From NCBI GenBank assembly GCA_027487835.1, contig JAIYCU010000022.1, forward strand, positions 1-54,425: DNA of 54,425 nucleotides. Direction: 5' to 3'. Of the stretch, positions 34,775-44,213 are shown piece by piece. The notes beneath the pieces are model-generated. The model ran no database searches. It saw nothing but the letters and a program-made list of their open reading frames with translations, and was not told the DNA's origin. Source of the DNA: Bacteroidota bacterium (GTDB taxonomy: Bacteria; Bacteroidota; Bacteroidia; UKL13-3). The position numbers were made by a program, and so were the translations under genes. How positions within the stretch are numbered: position 1 is the stretch's first letter; every line of letters starts with the position of its first letter.

Positions 34775-35158
34775 ATGGCATTAGATGTAATCGGCAAAAT
34801 TATCCAAGTAATGGATCCTGTGAGAGGTACTAGTAAAGCTGGTAAGGACTGGGTAAAACAAGAATTTATACTTGAAACCCAAGAAACATATCCCAAAAAG
34901 ATATGTATTGGAATGATGGGTGACAAAACAAGTGAAATCAGTAAGTACCGTGTAGAAGATATGGTAAAAGTGCATTTAAACATTGAGTCAAGAGAGTATA
35001 ATGGCAAATGGTATACCAATGTAAATGCATGGAAAATTGAGCAAGCTGCGGCTTCCAATAATGGTTCTTTTGCTAGCAATAGCCCCTCTGCAAGTCCTGA
35101 ATCGGAGATGAATTATAGTCCTTCGAGTGATGCAGGTGGTGATGATTTGCCATTTTAA
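34775..35158 (+). CDS. DUF3127 domain protein with SSB-like acidic tail
   Basis: A 127-residue protein with one small beta-barrel-like domain (about 1-90). It opens with IGKIIQVMDPVRGTSKAGKDWVKQEF and ends that domain with SREYNGKWYTNVNAWKIE, the DUF3127 pattern, followed by a Ser/Asn-rich disordered linker. The last residues, DDLPF, closely resemble the DDDIPF tip of single-stranded-DNA-binding protein that recruits repair enzymes. This is not a canonical SSB, since its core residues differ. A DNA- or RNA-binding OB fold is an inference. A GNAT-like gene follows after 13 bases. Confidence 0.8.
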   Translation: MALDVIGKIIQVMDPVRGTSKAGKDWVKQEFILETQETYPKKICIGMMGDKTSEISKYRVEDMVKVHLNIESREYNGKWYTNVNAWKIEQAAASNNGSFASNSPSASPESEMNYSPSSDAGGDDLPF

Positions 35159-35171
35159 TTAGATATTTATT

Positions 35172-36080
35172 TTGATACGCTACCTTTCTCATACCGAGAT
35201 TGATCAGGAGAAATGGGACTTGTGTTTGGAGCAGGCTTCAAACTCATTGGTGTATGGTTATTCTTGGTATTTAAATCAAGTTGCACCTAATTGGGAGGCA
35301 CTTGTTTTAGACGACTACCATGCTGTAATGCCATTGACAAGGGGTAGGAAATATTTTATTTCTTACCTTTATCAGCCTTTTTTTACCCAACAACTGGGTG
35401 TTTTTGCTAAAATACAACTCTCTCAGGAGTTAATTTCTGAATTTATTGCTAATGTCCCTTCAAAGTTTAAATACTTTGACATTAGTCTGAACGAGCAAAA
35501 TTATTTTTTATCTGAAAAATTTAGGTTGATAAAAAGGAAGAATTATATCCTCAACCTTAATAGACCCTATGATAAGCTAGTAAAGGATTATAATAATCAA
35601 GCGGTTCGAAACTTAAAAAAAGCTAAGAAACATGATTTAGAGCTTAAAGCAATTCAGTTTAAAGAAGTTGTCATTTTCTATAGAATTCATAAGTCTATCG
35701 TTACCCAAGGTGTTAAAGCAGAAAATTATCAATCTTTGGAAAACTTAATGGAGGTGGCTTGGAAGCGAGGTAAGCTATTTTCTAAAGGTGTTTATTCAAA
35801 ATCAGGGGAGCTCTTGGCCTGTGGTAGTTTTTTGATGCAAAAGGGTAGGATTATTTTTTTAATTGGCACCTCATCTGCCAGTGGGAGAGAAAATGGAGCG
35901 ATGCATTTTTTAATGGATAGCATAGTTTTTCAATTTGCTAATCACAAAATGTTATTTGATTTTGAAGGCTCTGAAATTCCGGGAATTGCAAGATTTTACA
36001 AGAGTTTTGGTGCGATAAAAACGCATTATTTTAGGTTGAAAATGAACAGATTGCCTTGGTTGTTAAGGTTATTAAAATAA
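35172..36080 (+). CDS. GNAT/FemAB-like acyltransferase
   Basis: A 302-residue protein of the N-acetyltransferase superfamily. The first half resembles the FemAB/BioF2-type fold (IDQEKWDLCLEQASNSLVYGYSWYL near 10-34); the second half has a GNAT core (GKLFSKGVYSKSGELLACGSFL, then RENGAMHFLMDSIV). Substrate unknown. The only plausible start is the TTG at 35172, because the next in-frame ATG is near residue 68 and the conserved N-terminus would be lost. It is 13 bases after DUF3127 and 6 bases before ppx, so these three form an operon. Confidence 0.72.
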   Translation: MIRYLSHTEIDQEKWDLCLEQASNSLVYGYSWYLNQVAPNWEALVLDDYHAVMPLTRGRKYFISYLYQPFFTQQLGVFAKIQLSQELISEFIANVPSKFKYFDISLNEQNYFLSEKFRLIKRKNYILNLNRPYDKLVKDYNNQAVRNLKKAKKHDLELKAIQFKEVVIFYRIHKSIVTQGVKAENYQSLENLMEVAWKRGKLFSKGVYSKSGELLACGSFLMQKGRIIFLIGTSSASGRENGAMHFLMDSIVFQFANHKMLFDFEGSEIPGIARFYKSFGAIKTHYFRLKMNRLPWLLRLLK

Positions 36081-36086
36081 GAGAAT

Positions 36087-36977
36087 ATGAAGTTGGCTGC
36101 CATTGATATAGGCTCTAATGCCGTAAGATTGCAAATTGTTAGAGCAACTAATGAACTAGGGTCAGAGCGATTTAAGAAAATTGAATTCATACGAATTCCA
36201 GTTCGACTTGGAGATGATGCTTTTAGGGATAAAAAAATCAGTAAAGAGAAGCGCAAAGTTTTTTATAAAGCCATGCAGGCCTTTAAACTTATTATGGATG
36301 CCTTTGAAGTAGATCATTATTTGGCTTGTGCTACCAGCGCTATGAGAGAGGCAAGTAATGGAAAAAAAATTACACAAAGAATTAAAGAGGACTTTGACTT
36401 AAAGATAGAGATTATCGATGGAAAACGAGAGAGCGAGCTAATTTTGCGTTCCATTGATCATGTTTTTGAATCGGGTAAAAATTATTTAACTATTGATGTT
36501 GGCGGCGGAAGCACGGAGATGACCGTAATTAAAGATAAGCGTGTACTCAATTCAGTTTCTTTTGATATTGGAACGGTTAGATTAATGGATGGTGCGGTTT
36601 CAGAAAAAACTTGGGAAACTATTGAAACCTGGGTCAAAACTAATACAAATGGATTATCGCAATTAGAAGCAGTTGTAACAAGCGGAACTATTAATAAAAT
36701 TGCCCATATTATAAATGAGGATGCTGAAGAAAACGAGTTTACACGTGAACAATTGAGGAATTTTCACCGTAAAGTTTCAAAAATGGCCTTAGAAGAAAGA
36801 GTTGTTCAGCTTAAGTTAAACCCCGATAGAGCAGACATCATTGAACTATCCGCTGATATTTACTTAAGAATTTTAAATTGGGCTGATATTATGAAAATAA
36901 AAAGCCCCGAAAATTCGGGGCTTAAAGATGGAATTATTAATGAATTATTTAACACCTACCAGTTCAACATCAAATAA
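36087..36977 (+). CDS. Exopolyphosphatase / Ppx-GppA phosphatase family protein
   Basis: A 296-residue two-domain ASKHA phosphatase of the short type, without the C-terminal HD domain of long Ppx. The phosphate-1 loop [14 protein letters not shown] (4-17) and the phosphate-2 loop [16 protein letters not shown] (near 133-148) are intact. It would cleave terminal phosphates from polyphosphate or pppGpp. Its last 33 bases overlap the 3' end of the opposing FKBP gene, and codons near 272-279 encode that gene's terminator hairpin on the other strand. Confidence 0.9.
   Translation: MKLAAIDIGSNAVRLQIVRATNELGSERFKKIEFIRIPVRLGDDAFRDKKISKEKRKVFYKAMQAFKLIMDAFEVDHYLACATSAMREASNGKKITQRIKEDFDLKIEIIDGKRESELILRSIDHVFESGKNYLTIDVGGGSTEMTVIKDKRVLNSVSFDIGTVRLMDGAVSEKTWETIETWVKTNTNGLSQLEAVVTSGTINKIAHIINEDAEENEFTREQLRNFHRKVSKMALEERVVQLKLNPDRADIIELSADIYLRILNWADIMKIKSPENSGLKDGIINELFNTYQFNIK
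36896..36923 (-). terminator. Intrinsic terminator of the FKBP operon, inside ppx
   Basis: A GC-rich stem (36902-36911 with 36914-36923; 7-bp GC core with AAAT loop) followed on the minus strand by a T-rich tract. It lies 22 bases past the FKBP stop and wholly inside the 3' coding part of ppx. Confidence 0.85.
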
Positions 36978-37796
36978 AAGTGTTGCATTAGGTGGAATTA
37001 CACCGCCAGCGCCATTGGGTCCATACCCAAGTTCACTTGGAATAATCAGGCGCATTTTATCACCAACTTTCATTAAGGCTATGCCTTCTTCCCAGCCTGC
37101 TATAACCATTTTTTGACCTAAAGGAAAGCTAATAGGATCACCACGTTCTACCGATGAATCAAATTTGCGTCCATCCATTAAATATCCAGTATAATGAACG
37201 TCGACCGTTTTGCCGGCTTCAGCTTGAATGCCATTTCCTTTTTCTATGTAAACATATTTTAAGCCACTAGCTGTAGTTAAAACCTCTTTTCCTTCAATAT
37301 TAAAAGGAACTGCAACTACAGGAGATTTTGATTCTATTACTTCAATCTCAAATATCAAAATGCTATTGGCAGGTATTTTACCCATGGCACGTTGCCCATA
37401 TCCAATTTCAGCAGGAACGGTTAGAATGGCTTTATCTCCAACGTTTAAAAGTTGTAGACCTTCATCCCAGCCTGCTATAACTTGGCCTCCACCAACCTTA
37501 AACGAGAAAGGTTGGTTTCGGTCTTTTGAACTGTCAAATTTTGTACCGTCTGGTAAGGTGCCTGTATAATGCACTGTAACCATATCGCCTGCAGTTACTT
37601 TTTTGCCGGTACCCATCTCTAATAACTTATATTTAAGTCCAGAGGGTGTTGAATATTCTTGTTTCAATTTAATGTTTCTTTTTGTGGTTTGACCCGATTT
37701 GCTTTTTTTCTTGTCATCCGACTTTGCTTTATCGGTTTGTGCTGAGGTGTTAATGGTAAGTAAAACCAATGCACCAAGAATTAATTTATTTATCAT
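36945..37796 (-). CDS. Exported peptidyl-prolyl isomerase with two FKBP domains
   Basis: A 283-residue protein; signal peptide ends NTSAQ near residue 20, followed by a Lys/Ser-rich linker. Two FKBP domains, about 50-155 and 175-283, both retain the core VTVHYTG / VDVHYTG, KFDSS and VIAGW(D/E)EG motifs and the GYG ending, so both could be active isomerases. It helps protein folding in the periplasm. The upstream FKBP lipoprotein overlaps by four bases (37793-37796), so the two are translationally coupled. The 3' end overlaps ppx. Confidence 0.93.
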   Translation of the reverse strand: MINKLILGALVLLTINTSAQTDKAKSDDKKKSKSGQTTKRNIKLKQEYSTPSGLKYKLLEMGTGKKVTAGDMVTVHYTGTLPDGTKFDSSKDRNQPFSFKVGGGQVIAGWDEGLQLLNVGDKAILTVPAEIGYGQRAMGKIPANSILIFEIEVIESKSPVVAVPFNIEGKEVLTTASGLKYVYIEKGNGIQAEAGKTVDVHYTGYLMDGRKFDSSVERGDPISFPLGQKMVIAGWEEGIALMKVGDKMRLIIPSELGYGPNGAGGVIPPNATLLFDVELVGVK

Positions 37797-38629
37797 TTGT
37801 TTTCAACTTTAACCAATTCAACGTCAAAAAGTAAAGAAGCGTATGGAGGAATTGGTCCACTTCCAAATTCACCATAAGCAAGATTCCATGGAATAAGTAA
37901 TCTAAAAGTTTCACCTTCCTTCATTAACTGTAAACCTTCATCCCAGCCTTTAATAACCTTGCGCTGACCCACATTGAAAACAAAATCTGGTTGGCCTTCT
38001 TTTGTTTGATCGAAAACTCTGCCATCCAAAAATGTTCCTTTATATTTTACAGTTACTTTGTTTCCAGCATTTACTTTTTTACCCTTTGTAGCTTTAATTA
38101 CTGTGTAACGCAATCCACTTTCAGTAGTTTTCATACCTTGGTTAGCACCAATAAATTGTTCAAAGGCTAGTGAATCAGTTACCCTAAATTCTTGGTTACG
38201 TAATTCAATTTTCTTTTCAATTTCCTCTTGACTGTAAATATCCGTAATACTTACTTGGAACCTTATTCTGTCTGAGCTGGTGATTCCAGGAGGCAATGGT
38301 TGTCTGAAACTTTTTGTATAAAGGGTATCAGCATTAATAAAGAAAGTTGCACTATCTCCTTTTTTTAACAAAGAGAAAATACTGCCTAAACTAGGCTCAT
38401 CTGCTGGGATTTCGAAGGGTTTATTTTCTGCAAAAGAATTAAAAAGTAGAGAATCTGTGTTTTCTACGTTTACAAGCATGTTTAAGGTTAGGATATCACC
38501 TTTTGCTACCATTCTGGCGCCTTCTTCGGTTTTATGAATTTTGTATTCAATACCGGTTTCTGTTGTTTCTGTGCTGTTACAAGCTGCAAGCAGCCATACC
38601 ATTGCACCTAGTGCAAATAATTGTCTCAT
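37793..38629 (-). CDS. FKBP-type peptidyl-prolyl isomerase lipoprotein
   Basis: A 278-residue lipoprotein (signal [18 protein letters not shown]17). A degenerate N-terminal FKBP-like region (about 30-135, with [16 protein letters not shown]) precedes a complete C-terminal FKBP domain (about 170-278: [54 protein letters not shown]). It catalyses proline isomerisation at a membrane surface. It overlaps the next FKBP gene by four bases and starts 8 bases after nrnA. Confidence 0.92.
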   Translation of the reverse strand: MRQLFALGAMVWLLAACNSTETTETGIEYKIHKTEEGARMVAKGDILTLNMLVNVENTDSLLFNSFAENKPFEIPADEPSLGSIFSLLKKGDSATFFINADTLYTKSFRQPLPPGITSSDRIRFQVSITDIYSQEEIEKKIELRNQEFRVTDSLAFEQFIGANQGMKTTESGLRYTVIKATKGKKVNAGNKVTVKYKGTFLDGRVFDQTKEGQPDFVFNVGQRKVIKGWDEGLQLMKEGETFRLLIPWNLAYGEFGSGPIPPYASLLFDVELVKVENK

Positions 38630-38637
38630 TTTTATGT

Positions 38638-39648
38638 TTAATTTAAATAGTTTTTGTAATCGTGTAATGCTGCTTTGAACTTATTTTCAACCAATTCTAT
38701 CGGCTCGTTGCTTTCACCACCTGCTGCGTTAAAATGCCCACCGCCATTAAAGTACTTTCTGGCAAATTCATTGGCTGGGAAATTATCTTTCGACCTAAAG
38801 CTCATTTTTCTCGCTACGGTGCGGTCTATTATTAATACAGAAAATTTAATTCCAGTTATAGATAGACCATAGTTTACTAATCCTTCACTGTCGCCTGTAA
38901 TGATTTTAAAATTTTTAAGTTCTTCGGCGGTTACTACAATGAGGGCAGTATGAAATTCATGTAAAATTTGCAATTTTTCATTTAAGCAAAACCCAATAAA
39001 GCGAGTTCTACTTTCGGAATAGTTATCATAAATTGCCTCAAAAATTTTATTTGATTTTGCGCCTTTTTCAATTAAGGTTGCTGCCACTCTATGGGTTGTT
39101 GCAGTGGTAGAGCCATGTTTAAAGGAAGCAGTATCAGTCATTATGCCTGCATATAGGCAAGAGGCAATTTCTTCATCAATTAAATTCACGTCGCCCATTA
39201 TTTCAATGAACCAAAAAATCAATTCACAAGTGCTACTAGCTTTAGTGGTCCAAAGTCTAAATTGTTCAAAACCTTCTGGCTCTAAGTGATGGTCTATTAA
39301 GACTTTCTCTGCTTTGCTGGCAGAAACTAGGTTCCCCAATTTATTAATTCTCTTGAGTGCATTAAAGTCAAGACAAAAGATAATATCCGCTTCTCTTACT
39401 AAAGATTCACAGTGTTTTTCTTTTTCTTCAAAATTTATAACAGAACTTTCACCTGGCATCCATTTTAAGAATTCTCCATAGTCTGTAGGTGTTACTACAT
39501 TTGCTTGTATCCCAATTTTAAGGAGATAGTTATATAATCCTAGGGATGAACCCAAGGCGTCAGCATCGGGTTTATGGTGCGTAGTGATTACAATTTTAAG
39601 GCTTTTAGCAGCCCGTAATAGCGGTTGTATTTCTTTTATGTTATTCAA
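38638..39648 (-). CDS. nrnA: DHH-DHHA1 phosphoesterase, NrnA-like oligoribonuclease/pAp phosphatase
   Basis: A 336-residue cytoplasmic phosphoesterase. The metal-binding motifs are TTHHKPDADALGSS (22-35), an FCLDFN aspartate near 93, and IDHHLEPEG (near 118-126). The DHHA1 substrate motif GGGHFNAAGG is close to the C-terminus. NrnA degrades nanoRNA and in many bacteria dephosphorylates pAp. It is first in a three-gene leftward group with the two FKBP genes, 8 bases apart, an arrangement that is probably shared transcription rather than shared function. Confidence 0.9.
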   Translation of the reverse strand: MNNIKEIQPLLRAAKSLKIVITTHHKPDADALGSSLGLYNYLLKIGIQANVVTPTDYGEFLKWMPGESSVINFEEKEKHCESLVREADIIFCLDFNALKRINKLGNLVSASKAEKVLIDHHLEPEGFEQFRLWTTKASSTCELIFWFIEIMGDVNLIDEEIASCLYAGIMTDTASFKHGSTTATTHRVAATLIEKGAKSNKIFEAIYDNYSESRTRFIGFCLNEKLQILHEFHTALIVVTAEELKNFKIITGDSEGLVNYGLSITGIKFSVLIIDRTVARKMSFRSKDNFPANEFARKYFNGGGHFNAAGGESNEPIELVENKFKAALHDYKNYLN

Positions 39649-39744
39649 AGCGGTTGCAAATATCTAATAACCTTGCTTTTTCACGCTATATTTCATTAAA
39701 AATTTTACCTTAATTCTCCTTAACAATAAATTCAAGGCAAATAC

Positions 39745-39752
39745 TAACTTTG
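39745..39752 (+). promoter_or_regulatory. Putative -7 box for ndk
   Basis: TAACTTTG, 19 bases before the ndk ATG. No TTG at the -33 distance. Confidence 0.5.
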
Positions 39753-39771
39753 CAACCGATTAATAGACAAT

Positions 39772-40188
39772 ATGAGTAACATCACATTCACAATGATTAA
39801 GCCTGATGCCGTAGCTAATGGACATACAGGGAAAATTCTTGATCAAATTTTAAGTGCTGGCTTTAAAATCAAAGCCATGAAATACACAAAATTAAGTGTA
39901 GAAACTGCTGGCGCCTTCTATGAAATTCATAGAGAACGCCCATTTTTCAATGATTTAGTATCTTTTATGACAAGCGGTACCATCGTTGCTGCTGTGTTAG
40001 AGAAAGATGATGCGGTAGCCTCGTTTAGAGCGCTAATTGGTGCAACTGATCCAAAAAAGGCAGAAGAAGGAACAATTAGAAACAGATTTGCAAAATCTAT
40101 AGAAGCAAATGCAATTCATGGAAGCGATAGCAATGAAAATGCATTGTTAGAAGCTTCTTTCTTCTTTAATAGATTTGAACAGTTTTAA
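39772..40188 (+). CDS. ndk: Nucleoside diphosphate kinase
   Basis: A 138-residue enzyme of normal length that transfers the gamma phosphate between nucleoside tri- and diphosphates through a phosphohistidine. The active-site His116 is in [16 protein letters not shown] (7-14) is also diagnostic. It is monocistronic, with a promoter motif upstream and a long hairpin terminator straight after the stop codon. Confidence 0.98.
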   Translation: MSNITFTMIKPDAVANGHTGKILDQILSAGFKIKAMKYTKLSVETAGAFYEIHRERPFFNDLVSFMTSGTIVAAVLEKDDAVASFRALIGATDPKKAEEGTIRNRFAKSIEANAIHGSDSNENALLEASFFFNRFEQF

Positions 40189-40227
40189 AAAAATAAGGGA
40201 GTTTGCTTTGCAAACTCCCTTATTTTT
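40189..40227. terminator. Bidirectional terminator between ndk and the OmpA-type gene
   Basis: A perfect 18-bp stem (40189-40206 with 40210-40227) with a TTT loop and A/T-rich feet. The two converging stop codons lie at its edges. Confidence 0.92.
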
Positions 40228-42046
40228 ACTTTTTAAGTAGTTTAATTTCTACCTGTTTTTTGTAAGTTTTGGGTAGCTCAGGTTTCTTATCTGAGGTTAG
40301 GTTCAACCCTAAACCAGTTGCAATAATTCTATCTGCAACAATTCCATTCGATAGAAAATATGTTTTAAGAACATTGGCTCTTTCTTGGCTAATGTCTTCA
40401 CCAATTCCCTTGGTTTCTCCAGCAGTTGGATTCACATCTACTTGTAAGATTGCTTCTGGTCTTTTCTGAAGTAAGGTTAACATTTGTGCTAATTTATGAT
40501 AAGAGTTGCTGTCTAACTTACTAGTTCCCTTTTCAAATTTAATCCCGTCTATTGTTTTAGTTACAATTTTGCTTTCTGCTGTAGAAAGTTGCAATAAAGT
40601 GGTATCAATGTTTTGGCAACCATCAAAATCTTGATAACCAGAAATATTTTTACATTTATCTTTCTTATTGGGCACGCCATCATTGTCGTTATCATATAGG
40701 TTGCCGATGTTTAGGTTCAAACCAACTCTATTACTAATTAAATTACTTGTTGTATAATTTACATTATTCATAAGTTGGTCGGTATTGCCATAAATTGTTA
40801 AAGGTCCTAAGTGAAGTGCAATACCTGCGCCAAGCGTTGGGTTAAATTCCCTATACTTTGTTACACCAGCCCTTAACTCCAAAAAGTGTAAAATTCTTTG
40901 GGAAAGATTAACGGTTAAGCCAGTATAAAATTTATCATTTTGCTTTTCTCCAAAACCAACGAAACTGCAAGCTGTGCTATTAGTGAGTTGATAATTGAAG
41001 CCAACATAATATTTAGTATTTAAGGTGCGTCTGTAGCTAGTAGTTTTTTCAAGTGGTCTGCCCAATTCAATTAAGGAGTCAACTAATCGTTCAGTTAATT
41101 TAGCAATTGAATCAAAATCGGGATCAGTAAATCCTTCAAAATTAAAATTAAAATTTTTCGAGTAAACTTTTGCTTGTGTCCAATTGATGCCCCCAATATC
41201 AAGGATGGATGCCGACACACTCATTCTTTTATTTATTTTATAATCTATGCCTAAATCAAATGCAAAACCTTTTCCAACTGGGTCTTGAAAAATAGGATTT
41301 ATAAAATCAGCTATAGGGGTGCCAGCTGGCATGTTTTGGTAATTACTAATTCTATCTATGCCTGCAGCTTGCAATTCATAATCTAGGCTTGCATTTAACT
41401 GGTAAGCGTTTAAATCACCGGAATCAGTTTTAAGATACCCGTTTGACCGGTTAATTTGAGCGTCGAACAATCCAATTAGATATTTACCTCTAATGCCAAT
41501 ACTGAGTTTATTGTTAAACTCTCTACTTAACCCTGCATGTATGGCGGCATAAGTGGTGGTATTAACTTTCAGGTTATTGAAACTAATTTCCCTCCCAAAT
41601 AAATCCCCTGTATTGCCATAATAACCAAGCGAGGCAAAACTCTTAGGAATAGAAAAATTTTGGTTAGAATTTATCTGCAATCCAAACGAGGTGTACATTT
41701 TATTCATTTTAAAACCAAAAAGTAAAATATTGGCTTCGAGCCCTAAATTAATATTGTCTAGGTTGAATTGGTTGCCATTTAAAATTTTACCAAAGGTGGT
41801 ATTATAGGTTTCATCACTTCTTAAAACATCATAAGCAGTTATGCCGGGTACTATCACACCAAAGTTAGCATCAATTAAACCCAAAGAGAAGTTTTGTTTT
41901 GCGCGATGTGCTGGATTTAATAAAGTGGTTTGAACCAAAGATTTTGAATTGTAAAAGGTGAGGTTGCTTTGGCCAAATAATGCTCCAGAAAGACAAATAA
42001 AACCCAAGACTAGAAGACATTTATTGTAAATAGTTGTATTTTTCAT
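40226..42046 (-). CDS. DUF5723-like / OmpA-domain outer-membrane protein
   Basis: A 606-residue protein; signal peptide ends ALFGQ near 26. Residues about 30-440 are a beta-rich barrel like DUF5723 (NPAHR near 47, then repeated GL-x-YxF strands). A short calcium-binding thrombospondin-3-like linker follows (DNDNDGVPNKKDKC near 455), then an OmpA peptidoglycan-binding domain (about 490-606; IKFEKGTSKLDSNSY, then ISQERANVLKTYFLSNGI). It probably links outer membrane and peptidoglycan. It follows the large lipoprotein by 13 bases, with a rare AGGAGG ribosome site. Two exact decamer copies lie inside. Confidence 0.82.
   Translation of the reverse strand: MKNTTIYNKCLLVLGFICLSGALFGQSNLTFYNSKSLVQTTLLNPAHRAKQNFSLGLIDANFGVIVPGITAYDVLRSDETYNTTFGKILNGNQFNLDNINLGLEANILLFGFKMNKMYTSFGLQINSNQNFSIPKSFASLGYYGNTGDLFGREISFNNLKVNTTTYAAIHAGLSREFNNKLSIGIRGKYLIGLFDAQINRSNGYLKTDSGDLNAYQLNASLDYELQAAGIDRISNYQNMPAGTPIADFINPIFQDPVGKGFAFDLGIDYKINKRMSVSASILDIGGINWTQAKVYSKNFNFNFEGFTDPDFDSIAKLTERLVDSLIELGRPLEKTTSYRRTLNTKYYVGFNYQLTNSTACSFVGFGEKQNDKFYTGLTVNLSQRILHFLELRAGVTKYREFNPTLGAGIALHLGPLTIYGNTDQLMNNVNYTTSNLISNRVGLNLNIGNLYDNDNDGVPNKKDKCKNISGYQDFDGCQNIDTTLLQLSTAESKIVTKTIDGIKFEKGTSKLDSNSYHKLAQMLTLLQKRPEAILQVDVNPTAGETKGIGEDISQERANVLKTYFLSNGIVADRIIATGLGLNLTSDKKPELPKTYKKQVEIKLLKK
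40714..40723 (-). repeat. GGTTTGAACC decamer, copy 12
   Basis: GGTTCAAACC on plus in the OmpA-type gene; coding strand reads G-L-N. Confidence 0.9.
41927..41936 (+). repeat. GGTTTGAACC decamer, copy 13
   Basis: Exact match near the 5' end of the OmpA-type gene; coding strand reads V-Q-T. Confidence 0.9.
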
Positions 42047-42055
42047 TGTAGCTGT

Positions 42056-42061
42056 CCTCCT
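42056..42061 (-). promoter_or_regulatory. Strong Shine-Dalgarno AGGAGG for the OmpA-type gene
   Basis: AGGAGG on the minus strand, 9 bases before the ATG at 42046, overlapping the stop codon (42060-42062) of the upstream lipoprotein. Most genes in this window lack such a site. Confidence 0.75.
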
Positions 42062-44138
42062 AATTAATTGATATTTTAGCCTTAATGCTAAAGCCTAGTT
42101 GCAATTTATAATCGGAATAAATACCCACCGTTGAAGTACCACCATTGGTTGTGGTTAATGAGGCCGAGGTGATAAGCTTTTTAGCTTGTTTAATCTGATT
42201 GAGCTGTGTTTTGGTTAAGGCAATAGAGGCAATGTAAACACCTGCTTTATTCACTCTTCCATTGGCATCTATAGTCCCTGATTCTAACACTTTAACGTTT
42301 TCTATTTTGAGTACCTCATTATTTATCCCATTTAAAAATCTAAGGTTTATGGTTGCATCAAAAGGAAAGCCGTTTGTAGATTTTATTAAGAGCACACCTT
42401 CTTCAAATGGAAATTCAGCCGAACTTAAATCTGCTTCAATGGTGTCACTCAAGTTAAAATTGTCTGTTCTAATTTGCAAGGGTAAATCCATTTCGAAACC
42501 AATGGCTGTATAACCAGTTGAGGAGATAAAATGATTACTCGTGTTTGTATAACCTTGTTCACCTGACGCAGCTAGTTTAAACTTCATTTTGTGCGGTGGT
42601 AACGAAATTAATTTGTCGATATTAGAATTAGTTTTATTTACTGTTTTTGAACCAATAATTTGCTGGCCTTGCTGCGCAATGGTAGGAAAGGCAATTTCAA
42701 ATGGTGATAAACCTAAATTGGCTTTTTGTCCTTTGTCATTTTCTGCATCAATTACTAAATCTAATTGAATTGGAATTCCTAAAGAGTTTTTAGTGTGGAA
42801 CTTGATATTAGGATTATCTAAGGAAAGACCACTTGCAATATCTTTTAAGAAATCAAAACCTAATTCTATAGAATCCCTAAACATTTCTTTGGCGCCAAAA
42901 AAGCCTTCTGCATATTTTAATTCAGTTTCTGAAGTAAAAAGTTGTAAGGTAAAAGTGTTAGCCGAATCAAATGGTAGAATGGTATTGCTGCTTACTAATC
43001 TTGCAGAATAGGTATAATATATATTAGAGTAATTTTGACCAGGTTTTGAGGTTAAATCAAACTTTATATTAGAGATATCAATTGAGCCTTGGTTAATCCC
43101 AATGCCAGTAAAAGGAATGGTAATAATTTTGGCAGGAACTGCACTGCCATTTACTGTGGAGCCAGGAAAATTCATCGTAATTTCTATTGGCTCTCTAACA
43201 GCACTTGTAGCTAAATATTTAATTTTACCCGCTTTAAACTCAATTTTTCTTAAGCGCTGCGTGCTATCTTCTCCTGAAATAAAAATATAGGAGTCTGTAT
43301 TTTTTAACACAGCACTTGGGAATTTAGATTGACCACTTGTTCCTATCGCAGAGCTAAGGGAGAACTGTAGGTTTAAGCTTGAATTTAAATTTACAAATAC
43401 TTGAGTTGGGTTACTCCCTGCAAGGTTAATTGCTGGAATTGAATAAGCCCAATTGGCTGAAACAGTTTTAGATACAAATGGAAATGAATCTACTAGAGAT
43501 GCATTTGGCATAATATTATTTAAGGTAATATTGCCAAGGAGCACATTGGCAGGGTTCTGCGAATAAACATTTAACGTTATGCTGTTAATTTTAACTGGAA
43601 GCGTATTGGTAAAATTAATTTTCACGTAACCGGCTTGAACATTTATGGTGCTAAAGCCATTGTGTGCAGGGAGAGAAACAAGGGCTGCATTTGCATCATT
43701 AATGTTTGGGAATACGGCATTTGTGCCTGCGATGGCTTCAATACTATTTTTATTGGTAGCACTAAATCCATCTTTTAATTCACCCAAAGTTTTAGTGGCA
43801 TTGACAGTAGAAAGGGGAATAAGCAATGCACCTAGTTTATTGATAACTTGACTAGGGGCCTGCACTGGAATATCTAAATATTTTCCAACTGTGAAACCAA
43901 AAATCGAGTCGTCATAATATTTAAACCTTATAAGTCCATCAGGGTCTACTGAAGTGTTTACAGTATCATTTTTAACTAAATTTTCAATGCTTAGATTTGT
44001 TATAAAAAGGGGGACTCCAAAATCGGCACTGAATTGCATTCCATTAAATTTGTCTAAACTGATGTCTTTTTTGCAACTCGAGATTAAAAAAACAAGTGCA
44101 ATAAGAACTGTTCCTATTTTCTGGTAGAAATTATTCAT
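42060..44138 (-). CDS. Large lipoprotein of unknown function
   Basis: A 692-residue protein I cannot assign to a family. The lipobox is clear (LVFLISSCKKD, C22), so it is lipid-anchored, probably in the outer membrane. The rest is predicted beta-rich, with many Asn, Ser and Thr, few Cys, and several segments of the FPxxSAxLKN or IxxLPPHKMKF kind, suggesting repeated immunoglobulin-like sheets. It lies 13 bases before the OmpA-type gene and follows the smaller lipoprotein, so the three may act at the cell envelope together. Confidence 0.6.
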   Translation of the reverse strand: MNNFYQKIGTVLIALVFLISSCKKDISLDKFNGMQFSADFGVPLFITNLSIENLVKNDTVNTSVDPDGLIRFKYYDDSIFGFTVGKYLDIPVQAPSQVINKLGALLIPLSTVNATKTLGELKDGFSATNKNSIEAIAGTNAVFPNINDANAALVSLPAHNGFSTINVQAGYVKINFTNTLPVKINSITLNVYSQNPANVLLGNITLNNIMPNASLVDSFPFVSKTVSANWAYSIPAINLAGSNPTQVFVNLNSSLNLQFSLSSAIGTSGQSKFPSAVLKNTDSYIFISGEDSTQRLRKIEFKAGKIKYLATSAVREPIEITMNFPGSTVNGSAVPAKIITIPFTGIGINQGSIDISNIKFDLTSKPGQNYSNIYYTYSARLVSSNTILPFDSANTFTLQLFTSETELKYAEGFFGAKEMFRDSIELGFDFLKDIASGLSLDNPNIKFHTKNSLGIPIQLDLVIDAENDKGQKANLGLSPFEIAFPTIAQQGQQIIGSKTVNKTNSNIDKLISLPPHKMKFKLAASGEQGYTNTSNHFISSTGYTAIGFEMDLPLQIRTDNFNLSDTIEADLSSAEFPFEEGVLLIKSTNGFPFDATINLRFLNGINNEVLKIENVKVLESGTIDANGRVNKAGVYIASIALTKTQLNQIKQAKKLITSASLTTTNGGTSTVGIYSDYKLQLGFSIKAKISIN

Positions 44139-44159
44139 TGAAATTATTTACATAGAAAT

Positions 44160-44195
44160 TAAAAAAAAAATGTTGAGGGGTTACCTCAACATTTT
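44160..44195 (-). terminator. Intrinsic terminator after the small lipoprotein
   Basis: A 12-bp perfect stem (44167-44178 with 44184-44195), loop GGTTA, followed on the minus strand by a T-run of about ten. It lies 22 bases before the next gene's start, so read-through may set the ratio of the two lipoproteins. Confidence 0.88.
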
Positions 44196-44213
44196 AAAAA
44201 TTTTGGCCAAAGA

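Noticed and set aside
34775-35158. Calling the DUF3127 gene ssb
   Set aside because: Only the DDLPF tip resembles SSB; the core lacks typical SSB residues and matches DUF3127.
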